From NCBI GenBank assembly GCA_963703655.1, contig CAVPFA010000006.1:248001-312000 (forward strand): DNA of 64,000 nucleotides. The letters run 5' to 3'. The notes below the pieces were generated by a model that did not search any database, was not told the origin of the DNA, and saw only the letters and a list, made by a program, of their open reading frames with translations. The position numbers were made by a program, and so were the translations under genes. Shown here piece by piece: positions 1 to 11,615 of the stretch. Position 1 is the stretch's first letter; every line of letters starts with the position of its first letter. The DNA comes from CAVPFA01 sp963703655. GTDB lineage: Bacteria; Actinomycetota; Acidimicrobiia; Acidimicrobiales; Bog-793.

Positions 1-899
1 TTCGTCGTCGGCATGACCGGCGCGGGCGGGGCGCGCTGCTCACACCCGTGCTGATCCTGTTCCTCGGGGTGAAGGCGAAGGCCGCGGTCTCGACGGACCT
101 GGTCGCGACTCTGTTCATGCGTCCGGTTGCGGGCGCGCTTCACGCCCGGCACGGAACGGTCGTGCCGCGGATCGTGCTCTGGCTCAGCGTCGGCTCGGTG
201 CCCGCAGGCTTTCTTGCCGGCTGGTCGGCACACCTGATCGGCTCGGCAAGCCAGACCAAAGATGCGCTGTCGCCCTACATCGCGATCGCGCTCTTGGTCA
301 GCGGCGTGCTCGCCCTCGGCCGACGGCTATGGGTAGCGCGCCACCCGCGGCCGGCGAGAACCGGCGAGATCGTGATCCGCCCACTTCTCACCGTTCTCAT
401 CGGCGTTGCCGGCGGGGCGGTCGTCGGGATCACCTCTGTGGGAAGCGGCACGCTCATGCTCGTGGGTCTTGCCGCTCTCTACCCGCAGCTCAAGACGTCG
501 CAGCTCGTCGGTACGGACCTGATCCAGGCAATCCCGCTCGTCGGGGCCGCGGCCCTCGGGCACTGGGCTGCCGACGACCTTCACCTGGCGCTCACGGCCT
601 CGGTGATCATCGGTGGTGTGCCGGGTGCGTTCGTTGGTGCGCTCTGCTCTCGCCGCGTGCCCGAAGCGCCCCTTGCGGCGACCGTCTCGATCGTCATCTT
701 GTTGTCGGGTGCCGCCCTGCTCGGCTGGGGCGTGGGTCTCCCGGTAGCCGGAGTCCTGGCGGTCGCGATCTTCGGTGTGCTGGTCATCGAGCGGCGATCG
801 GGCGCGTGGAAGGCACCTGTCGAGGAGCAGAGTCCTGCTGCTCAGCTCCCGCCGCTCGATTCAGCAGTTCCAGGAAGGGTTGGGCCCCGAGGTCGGTGA
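1..899 (+). CDS. TSUP-family permease (TauE/SafE-like), 5'-truncated and frameshifted
   Basis: Polytopic membrane protein of the sulfite/organosulfonate exporter superfamily. Bases 1-29 read FVVGMTGAGG, the glycine-rich first-repeat motif. The second-repeat counterpart GITSVGSGTLMLVGL lies further on, and hydrophobic helices alternate with short loops. The two reading frames join only if one G is restored in the G run near base 27-30, so a 1-base deletion (error or mutation) separates the motif from the body, which reads openly from the GTG at 48. The start lies outside the window. The last ~38 codons overlap the convergent cyclase-ATPase gene and are probably a non-conserved tail. The substrate cannot be read from sequence. 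Confidence 0.8.
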   Translation, partial: RRRHDRRGRGALLTPVLILFLGVKAKAAVSTDLVATLFMRPVAGALHARHGTVVPRIVLWLSVGSVPAGFLAGWSAHLIGSASQTKDALSPYIAIALLVSGVLALGRRLWVARHPRPARTGEIVIRPLLTVLIGVAGGAVVGITSVGSGTLMLVGLAALYPQLKTSQLVGTDLIQAIPLVGAAALGHWAADDLHLALTASVIIGGVPGAFVGALCSRRVPEAPLAATVSIVILLSGAALLGWGVGLPVAGVLAVAIFGVLVIERRSGAWKAPVEEQSPAAQLPPLDSAVPGRVGPRGR

Positions 900-3800
900 A
901 GATGTCCCTGGCCTCCTTGGCGACCCTAGCGTCTGGATGATCCGAGCCCAGGAGCAGGACGAGGTCCAGTTCGCACAAGGCAAGGTCGAGAGTGCAGTCG
1001 AGCGCTCGCCAAGCCTCGACCGACGTCCGGTAGCCCGCGGCCGACTCGTCCGCCCGTCCCTCGAGAGCCGCCAACCCCGCCTCGACCGTGAGGCGCTCGG
1101 CCGCCATCCAACGTCCGCGAAAGCCCTCCATCCCCGATAGGGACTCGCGCGCGAGTCCGACATCGCGCAGCCAGAGGGCGGCGCGCGCCTGGATGGCGAG
1201 AGCGGTCGGAGTGTTGATCCCCGAAGGATCGGCGGATACGGCCTCGGCCGCCTCCCGTCGGGCCGACTCGAGGTCCCCGGCGGCGAGGTTGACTAGAGAC
1301 TGCGCCTCCAAGTAGGTGGTGCGGGCGGCGACCGAGGCCGCACCGATGCGGTCGGCATGCTGCGCGAGGTGCGCAGCAGCCTCTGCCGGGTCGCCCGTGA
1401 GCGCCGCGAGCATCGCCCGGACGCAGTCGAGGAACGACCTCTGCCTGGCCGGAAGCTCTCGCTGGCCGAGCTCGGCGATCGCGGCGCGTGTGTCACTCCA
1501 CTCTCCGACGAAAAGGGACGTCTCCGCGGCGTTGAGCAGATTCATCACCTCGAGGCCCCGGTGTCCGGCCCGCCTGGCCAGCTCCGCCGCCTCGGCTCCA
1601 GCCGACAGCGACTCTCGGGGGTCGTCGTCGAGCACGTAAAGGCTCAGGCCCAGCCGAGCTGTCGCCTGTTCCCGGAGGGCGCCGGCCGCGTCGGCCAGTG
1701 TCGCCATCCCCCGGGCGAGCATGACGGCCTCGCGGTGGCGCCCTAGGTTGAACAGGGCGCCGGACCTGGTACCGACCGCGCGGGCCAGCAGCTCGGTGTC
1801 ATCCAGCCCCTCGGCGAGCACGAGCGCGCACTCGGACCATTCGAGCGCACGCTCGGGCGAACCGGTGTTGCGGTATGCATAGGCCAACATGCAAGCGAGC
1901 TCCGCCCGGACGCGTTCGCCGCCCCGGTCCACGACTGCCCCGAAGGCGCGCTCGGACCGCTCGATTGCCTCGGAGTAGCGGTCCAGACTGGCGAGGACGG
2001 AAGCCAACCTCGCCGTGGCGCGACCGGCTGCGGTCGTGTCTCCGAACGCCTCGTAGTACCCGACAGCCTCCTCCAGATGGAGCAAGGACCGGTCGTAGGC
2101 GTTGGCGCGGTCTGCGGCGTCGCCGGCGAGCTCCAGCAGAGCTGCGCGGTCGCCGCCAGGCGGCGTCACCTCGAGGGCCTGGTCCAAGAAGGCCATTGCC
2201 TGCTCGGGAGAGCCGAGGGAGAGCGCACGTTGACCGGCCCGGGAAAGCCAGTCCCGAGCGCTGCCGGCGATGAGGTCGGCCTCGGGGCCTTCGGGTGAGG
2301 CCCGGTGGGCCTCGACGTAGTGTGCCGCCACGAGTCCGGTGAGCTCGTCCTCCTCGAACGACTCGAGGTGACGGGCCACAGCCAGATGCTTGGCGGCACG
2401 GTCGCGCCGGGACAAGGTGGCGCCGGCGACCTCCCCGATGAGGCCCTGCACGAAGCCGTACTGGCCCCGCTCCGGCGAGCGGGGGTCCGCGTCGAAGGAG
2501 AGGAACTCCTTGCGGACGAGGTCGCGCAGCTGCTGCTCCAAGGAGGCGTGGTCGCCGCCGTGGACGACGGCAAGCGACTCGATCGAGAACGTGTTGCCCA
2601 GCACGGCGGCGTCTTGGAGGAGGGAACGCTGCTCGGTTGGGAGGGCATCGAGGCGCGACGCGATGAGCGCCTGAAGGGTCTCGGGGATCTCGAGGGACCC
2701 GAGCTCTCCGGTGACCGAGTAGGTGCCGTCGCGCTGGACGAGGACGTCGCGGTCGACGAGCATCCTCACGGTCTCGACGGCGTAGAGCGGTACCCCCTCG
2801 GCGCGCTCGAGGACCTTGGCGGCGACGTCCTCGGGAAGGCCCTGGACGAACCCACGCAGCAGCTCGCCCATGGCGTGGCTGGACAGGGGCTCGAGATGAA
2901 GTGACGTGAAGCTGCGCTGGCCCGCTCCCCAGTTGGGCCTCCTGTCCATGAGCTCGGGCCTGGACAAGGTGATCACCAATATGGCGTGGCCGCGCGACCA
3001 CTCGAGGATCGACTCGACGAAGTCGACGAGGCCCGGGTCGGCCCACTGAAGGTCCTCGAAGACCATGACCGTCGGCCCTTGCGCGGCGACCCGCTCGAAG
3101 AACGTTCGCCAGGCCGAGAACAGCTCCTCGCGATCACCCGGCGGTGCCTCTGCGAGGCCGAGCAGGTGAGCGAGGCGCGGCTCGATCCACCTTCGCTCCT
3201 CGGGGTCCTCGACGAACTCGGCGACCGAAGCCGAGAGCTTGGAACGCGAGGAGGCGGAGTCCTCGGACTCGTTGATCGCGCGCCCGCATCCTCACCATCT
3301 CACCGAGCGCCCAGAACGTGATGCCCTCCCCGTAGGCGGGGGAGCGGCCCTCGTGCCAATAGACGGTCTCGGCCAGGCCGTCGACGTACTTCAAGAACTC
3401 CCAGGCGAGCCGGCTCTTCCCGATGCCGGGGATCCCGGTCACAGAGACCAGGCGTGCCCGCCGCTCGCGCGAGGTGGCGTGGAGCAGGTCCTTGATGAGG
3501 CGAAGCTCCTCGTCGCGCCCGACGAAGGGCGGCTCCAGGCGCTCGGAGCGTCCGACGCCTTTTCGCTGCGCCACGACTCGAAGTCGCGCGCCAGGCCTGG
3601 ACGACCTCCTCCTTGCCCTTCAGTTGCAGGGCCCCGACCGCGGTGAAGGCGATCGCCCCCGAGGCCGCCCGCCAGGTGGACTCGTCGACGAGGACCGCAC
3701 CGGGCGGGGCGACGCTTTGGACCCTGGAGGCGGCGTTGACGGTGTCGCCTAGCACCATCCCCTCGGACACCTTGCCGACGGTGATCGCGACCTCGCCGGT

Positions 3801-4337
3801 GACCACCCCCGCCCGGGCCGCGAGGTCCACCCCGGACTCCCTGCCGAGCTCGGCCACCGACGCCACGACATCGAGGGCGGCGCGAACCGACCGCTCGGCG
3901 TCGTCCTCGTTCGCGACCGGCGCTCCCCACACGGCCATGACGGCGTCGCCGATGAACTTCTCGACGGTCCCGCCGTAATGGCCGATGATGGCCTGGGCGC
4001 GCTCGAAGTAGACGGAGAGCAGGTCTCTGATCTCCTCGGGGTCCCGTTTCTCTGCGAGAGGCGTGAACCCGACGAGGTCGACGAAGACCACCGAGCACAG
4101 CCGACGCTCACTTAAGGGACCGGGGCTTTGAGCAGGCAGCACGGCGTCGTCGGGGGCTGCGGGCGAGAGGACCGAGGCGGCCCGAGCCGCTATCGGCGTT
4201 CCGCAGTCAGCACAAAACGGCTTTCCGGCCAGGACCTCCGCGCCACATGACGGGCACAGCGCGCCGAGCGGCCTGCCGCAGTCCGCGCAGAACCGCTTGC
4301 CGTCGGGGGTATCGCCTCCACAGCTTGGGCAGCGCAT
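784..4337 (-). CDS. Zinc ribbon-class III cyclase-STAND ATPase-TPR protein, copy 1 (two frameshifts)
   Basis: Last of three tandem paralogues. Order of parts: two CxxC zinc ribbons (MRCPSCGGDTPDGKRFCADC), class III nucleotidyl cyclase (FVDLVGFT, VEKFIGDAVMAVWGAP, GDTVNAASRVQ), P-loop ATPase (GIPGIGKS, then VMVFEDLQWADPG), and a long helical TPR region. Continuity needs two +1 corrections, near 3590 (after VVQAWRA) and near 3279 (after GEMVRMRAR). The corrected length, ~1184 aa, matches the siblings, so sequencing error is at least as likely as decay. The start ATG at 4337 follows AGAGGAG. It lies 49 bp after the stop of copy 2, implying co-transcription. Probable role: a cytosolic signalling ATPase making cAMP; the ligand is unknown. 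Confidence 0.85.
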
Positions 4338-4386
4338 CGGCCATCTCCTCTGCTCGCCGGAAGGCTAACGACGCCGCGACGTGGCG

Positions 4387-7300
4387 TCAGCCTCGCGTCG
4401 GCGACTCCACTGCGCCGAGCGAGGGGAGGTCCTCGGCTTCGAGGAGCGCACGTGCCCGAGCAAGCATGGGAGCGGCCCCGACCGTGTCGAAGATGGCCTC
4501 GGCTTCGCCGGCGAGCTCCGCCGACTCGTCGGGCCGCCCCTGGCCCAGGAGCCACTCCCGCGCGGTCGAGCTGGGCGCGGGCAGTCCAGTACGGATAGCC
4601 GAGCTCACGAAACGTAGCCTCCGCGGCGACAAGTTTCTCCTCCACGGCGGCGTCTTCGCCACGCGCGGCGAAGACCAGCGCCTGAGAGCGGGCAACCTGG
4701 GCACGCAGGAAGGGCGGCACCTGGCCAGGTGGGCGCGAGGCCAACAGATCGATGAGCCTCTCGGCCTCGTCGAGATCGGAGAGCCTCAAGGCTGCGTCCA
4801 CCGCGTCGGGAAAGGCGACACGGATGGCCTCGTGCGAGATCTCGAGCCCACCGCGCAAGGACTCCTCGATCGCCCGGCTGCCCGCTTCAAGCGCAACCCG
4901 GGAGTGCCCCTCGCCGAGGGCGATCCCGCATTCCGCGGCTTCGTACGTGGCGCGTGCCTGGACGTCATCGCGCTCGGCCCAGGACTCGCATCGGGCCAGG
5001 TGCAGCCGGGCGGACTCGGCACCGCCCACCAGCACGTCCAGCATCGCCAACCGCCAGTGAAGAAGATCGGCTCCGTGCCTCTCGTCGCCGCCGGCCTGGA
5101 GGAGGTCGTTGGCGAGGCGGTACGCCTCGTCGAAACGGCCGGCCATGGTCAGGACGTACATCAGGTTGTGGGCCGCGAAGGTCTCGTGGAAGCGCGCCCC
5201 GCGGCGCCGGGCCAAGGCGAGCCCGGCCAGGCAGTGCTCCTCGGCCCCGGGCAGGTCACAGGTCATGCAGAGATCGGCGAGGTTACCCTCTGCGCTCATC
5301 TCCAGGGGCTCGACGCCGTGTCGTCGGGCGACGGCGAGCGCGGCGTCGTAGTTGAAGCGGGCTTCCTCGATCCGTCCCTCGCTCGCCAGCAGCTGCGCCT
5401 TGCTCAGCAGCGCCGACGCGAAAGGCTCCGCCAGCTCGAAGTGCTGGCCGAGCCTGAGCGCCTGCTCGATCGGCTCGGCGGCCTCCTGCAGGTGACCTGA
5501 GAACAGCAGCGCCCCGCCGAGTCTCGCGTGCAGCTGGGCGACTACAGCTTGTGGGGCAGTGGTCTCCGCGAGCCAGCCCAGAGCCTCCCGAAGGCGTGAG
5601 ATCGCCTGTTCCTGCCGACCGAGATTTCCCAGGGTGGCCCCCAGCCAGGCGGTCACTCGTGCCGCGTCCGGCATTTGGCCGGCGCCGGAGTACAGCGCGA
5701 TCGACGTCTCGAAGTGCAGCGTGGCGCGTTCTGGCCAGGCCGCTAGGGCTGCCATCCTCCCGGCCCGCTCTTCGAAGCCGGCTCGCTCGGTCTCTTCCGC
5801 GCTGAGCTCGCCGGCCTTGAGGAAGGCGGATTCTGAGGCTTCCGGCGCGCCGACCGCTTCGGCTCTCTCTGCTGCCAAGACGTAGGCGCGGCAGGCCGCC
5901 GAGCGGATCTCGTCGGCATCCGGGTCATCGCCCGCGGCCTTGTAAGCGTCGTCGAGGTGGGCGGCGATGACCTCGGCGACCTCGGCGCCCTCGTCGGGGA
6001 ACGCAGATCGGAGGTGCGCAGCGGTACGGAGGTGCCGTTCCTTGCGCTCGGCACACGTCAACATGTCGTAGGCGACAGATCTGATGAGCGACTGGGTGAA
6101 GGCGTACTGGCCGCGCTCGGGTGAGAGCTTGTCGGCCCTGACGGTGAGCACCTCTTTGCGCACGAGCGAGCTGAGGAGCTCCTCGAGCTCGGCGGCGCCG
6201 GTCTGGCTGACAGCCTCGATGGCCTGGCGCGGGAAGCTCCCGCCCATGACGGAGCATTCCTTCACGAGGCGGCGTTCGTCCGGTTCGAGCGCGTCGAGCC
6301 TCGAGGCGATGAGGGCGGTCAGTCCGGGTGGGATCTCCAACGCGCCCAGCTCACCGACGAGGTGGAGCGCGTCGTCTTCGCCCCTGGCGAGGACGCCCTT
6401 GTCTAGCAGTCCCCGCACGGTCTCGATCGCGTAGAGCGGGATCCCCTCGGCGCGCTCGACGATGCGGCCACGTGCGGGAGCCGGCAGGCCCGGGACCAGC
6501 CCGTCCAGAAGGTCGCCGATCACCTCGTCTGGCAGCGGGTCGAGCGGGAGCGTCGTGACCGACCGGCGAGAAAGGCCGAGGCCCTTGCGGTCGGTTCCCT
6601 CGGGTCTCGACAGCACGAGGAGGAACAAGGCATGGTCGCCCGACCACTCGAGCAGGTGGTCCAGGAAGTCCACCATGCCGGCGTCGGCCCATTGCAGGTC
6701 CTCGATGACGAGCACTACGGGGAGGTGCTCCGACAACCGCTCGAAGAAGAGTCGCCAACCCGAGAAGAGCTCCTCTCTGGCCAGAACCTGTTGACCAGGT
6801 AGGCCGAGCAGCTGGCCGAGCCGGGGGGCGATGAACGCGCGGTCGGCAGGGTCGGGAATCCAACGCTCGAGCCCGGTCCGCATCCGCTCGGCGGCGAGGT
6901 TCTGCGGGTCCTCCTCGCTGATCAACAGCCGCGCCCGGATCATCTCCGAGAGCGCCCAGTAGCTCACCCCCTCTCCATAGGAGAGGCACCGCCCCGCGTG
7001 CCACAGCACCTCGCCGGCGAGACCGTCGATGTACTTGAAGAACTCCCACGCGAGCCGGGACTTTCCGACGCCGGCGACTCCGGAGACCAGGACGAGCCGG
7101 GCCGAATGGCGTTCGGCGGTGGCGTGGAAGAGCTCCTTGACGAGGCGAAGCTCGTGGTCGCGCCCGGTGAACGGGGCCTCGATCACCCCGGAGCGCTGCG
7201 AGCCGGCGACGGCGGCCACGACCCGTGCTGCCTGATAGAGCCGGACCGGCTCGGCCTTTCCCTTCAGCTCGTGCTCGCCGGCGTCGACGTACGCGATCGC

Positions 7301-7979
7301 GGCTGCGGTGGCGGCCCGGGTCGTGTCGTCGACGTAGCAGCACCCCGGCGGGGCGACCGATTGGATGCGGGCCGCGGTGTTGACGCGGTCGCCGATGACG
7401 AGACCCTCCTCCTCGGTCTCGGTCGTGGCCGCTCCGCCGGTCACGATCCCGACCCTTGCCTGGAGGTCGGTCTGGTGCTCGGAGCCGTAGGTGGCGACGG
7501 CCGAAACGAGCTCCAGGCCGGCGCGGACCGCCCGTTCCGCGTCGTCCTCCTTGGTGACCGGTGCGCCCCACACAGCCATGACGGCGTCGCCGATGAACTT
7601 CTCGACGACACCGCCGTAGCGGCCGACGATCGCCCGGGCGAGCTCGAAGTAACCCGAAAGGACCTCTCTTACCTCCTCCGCGTCGCGTTTCTCGGAGAAG
7701 GTTGTGAAGCCGACGAGGTCACAGAACAAGACCGAGACATGGCGAAGCTCGGTGGACGTCGCAACGGCCCGGTCTGCCGGCTGGTTCGCGTCGAGGGTGG
7801 CTACCACGATCGGTGACGCAGTCACAGCTGCGACGGGCGTCCCGCAATCGGCACAGAACCGGCTTCCAGCGATGAGCTCGGTGCCACACGACGCGCGAGA
7901 GTGGAATCAGGGGTCCACCGCAGTCCTTGCAGAACCGCTTGCCGTCCGGGGTCTCGCCCCCGCAGGCTGAACAGCGCAT
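4387..7979 (-). CDS. Zinc ribbon-class III cyclase-STAND ATPase-TPR protein, copy 2 (two frameshifts)
   Basis: Middle paralogue, with the same architecture as its neighbours. The start at 7979 (MRCSACGGETPDGKRFCKDC) follows GAGGAGG. The reading frame must shift +1 near 7892 to enter the second zinc ribbon and the cyclase (VLFCDLVGFTTFSEKRD, VEKFIGDAVMAVWGAP, GDRVNTAARIQ). A second +1 near 4573 lets the C-terminus end as EWLLGQGRPDE...SPTRG at 4387, as in copy 3. Walker A is GVAGVGKS and Walker B VLVIEDLQWAD. Both metal Asp, the Lys of EKF and the Asn/Arg pair of the cyclase are present, so it should be catalytically competent if the shifts are sequence errors. It starts 45 bp downstream of copy 3. 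Confidence 0.87.
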
Positions 7980-8024
7980 CTGTCGCCTCCTCTGCTGGCC
8001 GGAAGGCTAACGGGGATCGACCAT

Positions 8025-11000
8025 CTAGGTCGCCGAAGGGGGAAATGCACCCGACCGGAGGCCCTCGGTCTCCACCAGGAGCGCTCGTGCGCGGGCAAGC
8101 ATCGACGAGGCCCCGACGGCCTCGAAAATGCCAGCGGCTTCGCCGGCCAGCTCGGCTGACTCGCCGGACCGTCTCTGGCGGGAGAGCCATTCTGCGCGGT
8201 CGAGCTTGGCGCGTGCCGTCCAGTACGGATAGCCGAGCTCACGAAACGTCGCCTCCGCGGCGGCGAGGCTCTCTTCCACATCCTCGTCCTCGCCTCTCGC
8301 ACTGGCGACGAGCGCCTTGGAGCGGGCGACCTGTGCCCGGAGGAACGGGGGGACTTCGCCTGCTGGGCGGGTCGCCAGCAAGCCGGCGAGACGATCTGCC
8401 TCCTCGACGTCGCCGATATCGATCGCCGCCTCGAAGGCGATGGGGAACGCGAAGCGGACGTGCTCGTGCGCGATCGGGAGCCCTCCGTCGAGAGCCTCGT
8501 TGATCGCTCGACGGGCGGACTCGAGCGCGTCGCGGCTCTTGCCTCCGGCGAGAGAGACTGCAGCTTGCATCGCCAAGTAGCTCGTTCTGCTCTGGACGTC
8601 GTCGCTCTCTGCCCAGGCGCGACACCCCGAGAGGTGCTCGAGCGCGGCCTCGGCGTTGCCTCGGAGCGCCTCCAGACACGTCAACCTGGCCCTGATGTCA
8701 GCGGCACCCGGTCGCTCGTCGCCGCCCGCCTGGAAGAGCTCGGTCCCGAGGCGCTCCGCCTCGTCGAGGCGGCCGGTCATGGTCAAGATGTACATGAGGT
8801 TGCCCGCCGCGAACGCCTCAGCGCCTCTCTGCCCCCAGCGACGGGCGAGCGCGACGGCGGCCCTGGCATGCTCCTCGGCTGCCGGGAGGTCCCGGGTCAT
8901 GCAGAGGTCGGCGAAGTTGGCTTCCGCCCTCATCTCCGTGAGCGTGATCCCGTGGCGGCGAGCAACGGCGATGGAGAGCTCGTACAGCGCAGCGGCCTCG
9001 TCGGCACGTCCGGCAAAATTGAAGAGCGTGGCCTTAGAGTCGAGAGCGAAGGCGAGCGGTTCGGCGAGGTTGTGGTGCTGTGCCAAGGTGAGCGCCTCCT
9101 CGATCGGCCCTGTCGCCTCGTCCCGGTGCCCGGAGAAGATGAGGACGCTCCCGAGCATGTGCTGAAGGCCCGCTACGACCTCGGGAGGGGCGGCAGTGGC
9201 GTCGAGTGACGCCAGGGCTTCGCGGATTGTGGTGATCGCGAGCTCGCCCTGGCCGACGCGGTCGAGCGCGTGGCCCAGCCATCCAGCCGCCGCTGCGCCG
9301 TCGACGACCCGGCCGGCGCCAACATGGGCTGCGATGGCAGATTCGAAGTGGGCGACGGCTCGCTCGCTCCAGCCGGCGTCGAGTGCCATCCGCCCGGCCA
9401 AGTAGGTGAACCCGGCCTGTTTCGCCTCGTCCGAGCTCAGCTCGGCGGCCCGCAGGTAGGCGGTCTCGGCGGCCTCGGGAGCGCCGACGGACTCGGCCCG
9501 TTCTGCGGCCTGGGCGTAAGCGTCCCCGGCCCGCACCCGGAGCTCACCTGAGTCAGGGTCGTCCTTGGCGGCCAGGTAGGCGTCATGGCGGTGGGCGGCG
9601 ATCACCTCGGCCACCTCCGCGCCTTCGTCGGGGAATGCGGAGCGAAGGTGCGCGGCGGTCCTCAGGTGCCGGGCCTTGCGCTCGGCCCTGGTCAAGGTGT
9701 CATAGGCGACGGATCTGATGAGAGACTGGGTAAAGACGTACTGGCCGCGTTCGGGCGAGAGCCGGTCGGCCCGGACCGTCAGCACCTCTTTTCTCACAAG
9801 GGAACTCAGCAGCTCCTCCAGCAGGGGACCATCGAGGTCCGACACCGCCTCGACCGCGCGGAGCGGGAAGCTCGTGCCGAGCACCGAGCACTCCTTTACG
9901 AGACGGCGCTCGTCTGGGGAGAGGGCGTCGAGGCGCGACGAGATGAGGGCCGTCAGCCCAGGTGGGATCTCGAGTTCGCCGAGCTCGCCGACGAGCTGGA
10001 GGGCGCCGTCGCCCGACTTCTCGACGATGCCCTTGTCGAGAAGGCCCCGCACGGTCTCGATCGCATAGAGCGGGATGCCGTCGGCGCGTTCCACGATCTG
10101 TGCCCGCGCTGTCTCGGGCAAGTCGGTGACGAGGCCGTCCAAGAGCTCGCCCATGACCTCGCCAGGGAGCGGGTCGAGCGAAAGCGTCGTCACCGATCTG
10201 CGGGTGAGCACGAGGCCCTTGCGCTCGATGCCCTCTGGTCGCGACGCCACGAGCAAGAAGATGGCGTGGTCGCCCGACCATTCGAGGAGGTGGTCCAAAA
10301 AGTCCAGCATCCCGGGGTCTGCCCACTGCAGGTCCTCGATCACCATGACCACCGGGAGGTGCTCGGACAACCGCTCGAAGAAAAGTCGCCAGCCCGAGAA
10401 GAGCTCTTCTCTCGCGAGCACCTTGGGAGTCGGCTGCCCCAAGAGCTGGCCGAGGCGGGGGGCGATGAACTCCCGGTCGCCAGCATCTTCGATCCAGCGC
10501 TCGAGGCCGGTCCGCATCCGCTCGGCGACGACTTCTTGTGGGTCCTCCTCGCCGATCTGCAGCCTCGCGCGGACCATCTCCGACAGCGCCCAGTAGCTGA
10601 CGCCCTCCCCGTAGGAAAGACAGCGCCCGGAGTGCCAGAGCACCGTTCCGGCCAGGCCGTCGATGTACTTCTCGAATTCCCAGGCGATGCGAGACTTGCC
10701 GATGCCGGCGACACCAGAGACGAGCACCATTCGCGCCGAGCCGCGCTCGGCTGCGGCGTGGAAGAGCTCCTTTACGAGTCGCAGCTCCCTGTCGCGTCCG
10801 ATGAAGGGGGCCTCGATCACCCCCGAGCGCTCCGAGCCCGCCACGGTCGCGACGACGCGGGTCGCCTGGTAGAGCCGGACCGGCCCGGACTTGCCCTTGA
10901 GCTCGTGCTCGCCGGCGTCGGCGTACGCGATCGCAGCGGCGGTGGCTGCCCTGGTCGTCTCCTCGACATAACAGCACCCCGGCGGGGCGGCCGACTGGAT

Positions 11001-11615
11001 GCGCGCCGCAGTGTTGACGCGGTCTCCGATGACGAGGCCCTCCTCGGCGGACTCGGTCGTGGCCGCGCCTCCTGTCACGACTCCCACCCGGGCCTGGAGG
11101 TCACTCTGGTGCTCGGCGCCGTAGGCGGCGACCGCGGAGACGAGCTCAAGGCCGGCGCGGACCGCTCGTTCGGCGTCGTCCTCCTTCGCGACCGGGGCGC
11201 CCCAGACCGCCATGACGGCGTCGCCGATGAACTTCTCGACGGTGCCCCCGTAGCGCCCGACGATCGCCCGGGCGAGCTCGAAGTAACCCGACAGGAGCTC
11301 TCTTACCTCTTCGGCGTCGCGTTTCTCGGAGAACGGCGTGAAGCCGACGAGGTCGCAGAACAGCACCGAGACGTGGCGGAGCTCTGTGGCCGGCGCCGCA
11401 ACCGTCAGCGACGGCTGCGGCGTGTCGAGAACGACGGCCGGGGCGCCCGCCCAAGCCGTCGCTGCTCCAACCGGCGTCCCGCAGTCACCACAGAAGCGTT
11501 TGCCCGGCCCGAGCTGCGCCCCGCATGTGGAGCAGGCGGCGGCCAGCGCTCCGCCGCAGTCCTCGCAGAACCGCTTGCCGTCCGGGTTCTCGCCTCCGCA
11601 CGCTCCGCAGCGCAT
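8025..11615 (-). CDS. Zinc ribbon-class III cyclase-STAND ATPase-TPR protein, copy 3 (intact)
   Basis: First gene of the three-gene operon and the only uninterrupted copy (1196 aa). Residues 1-50 hold two CxxC-x(12-13)-CxxC ribbons. The cyclase spans ~80-255, with metal-binding Asp88 and Asp132, Lys128 in VEKFIGD, and Asp198/Asn201/Arg205 in GDRVNTAAR, a full catalytic set. The ATPase starts ~270 (Walker A GVAGIGKS at 301-308, then MVIEDLQWADPG). The rest is TPR-like helices. The ATG at 11615 sits 6 nt after GGGAGG; a longer open frame to 11852 has no supporting ribosome site. The cyclase fused to a STAND ATPase suggests a ligand-gated cAMP-producing switch. Confidence 0.92.
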   Translation of the reverse strand: MRCGACGGENPDGKRFCEDCGGALAAACSTCGAQLGPGKRFCGDCGTPVGAATAWAGAPAVVLDTPQPSLTVAAPATELRHVSVLFCDLVGFTPFSEKRDAEEVRELLSGYFELARAIVGRYGGTVEKFIGDAVMAVWGAPVAKEDDAERAVRAGLELVSAVAAYGAEHQSDLQARVGVVTGGAATTESAEEGLVIGDRVNTAARIQSAAPPGCCYVEETTRAATAAAIAYADAGEHELKGKSGPVRLYQATRVVATVAGSERSGVIEAPFIGRDRELRLVKELFHAAAERGSARMVLVSGVAGIGKSRIAWEFEKYIDGLAGTVLWHSGRCLSYGEGVSYWALSEMVRARLQIGEEDPQEVVAERMRTGLERWIEDAGDREFIAPRLGQLLGQPTPKVLAREELFSGWRLFFERLSEHLPVVMVIEDLQWADPGMLDFLDHLLEWSGDHAIFLLVASRPEGIERKGLVLTRRSVTTLSLDPLPGEVMGELLDGLVTDLPETARAQIVERADGIPLYAIETVRGLLDKGIVEKSGDGALQLVGELGELEIPPGLTALISSRLDALSPDERRLVKECSVLGTSFPLRAVEAVSDLDGPLLEELLSSLVRKEVLTVRADRLSPERGQYVFTQSLIRSVAYDTLTRAERKARHLRTAAHLRSAFPDEGAEVAEVIAAHRHDAYLAAKDDPDSGELRVRAGDAYAQAAERAESVGAPEAAETAYLRAAELSSDEAKQAGFTYLAGRMALDAGWSERAVAHFESAIAAHVGAGRVVDGAAAAGWLGHALDRVGQGELAITTIREALASLDATAAPPEVVAGLQHMLGSVLIFSGHRDEATGPIEEALTLAQHHNLAEPLAFALDSKATLFNFAGRADEAAALYELSIAVARRHGITLTEMRAEANFADLCMTRDLPAAEEHARAAVALARRWGQRGAEAFAAGNLMYILTMTGRLDEAERLGTELFQAGGDERPGAADIRARLTCLEALRGNAEAALEHLSGCRAWAESDDVQSRTSYLAMQAAVSLAGGKSRDALESARRAINEALDGGLPIAHEHVRFAFPIAFEAAIDIGDVEEADRLAGLLATRPAGEVPPFLRAQVARSKALVASARGEDEDVEESLAAAEATFRELGYPYWTARAKLDRAEWLSRQRRSGESAELAGEAAGIFEAVGASSMLARARALLVETEGLRSGAFPPSAT

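Noticed and set aside
784..11615. A CBASS or Pycsar anti-phage operon
   Set aside because: The cyclases are fused to ATPase/TPR regions and no separate cyclic-nucleotide effector, E1/E2 or HORMA-type gene is adjacent.
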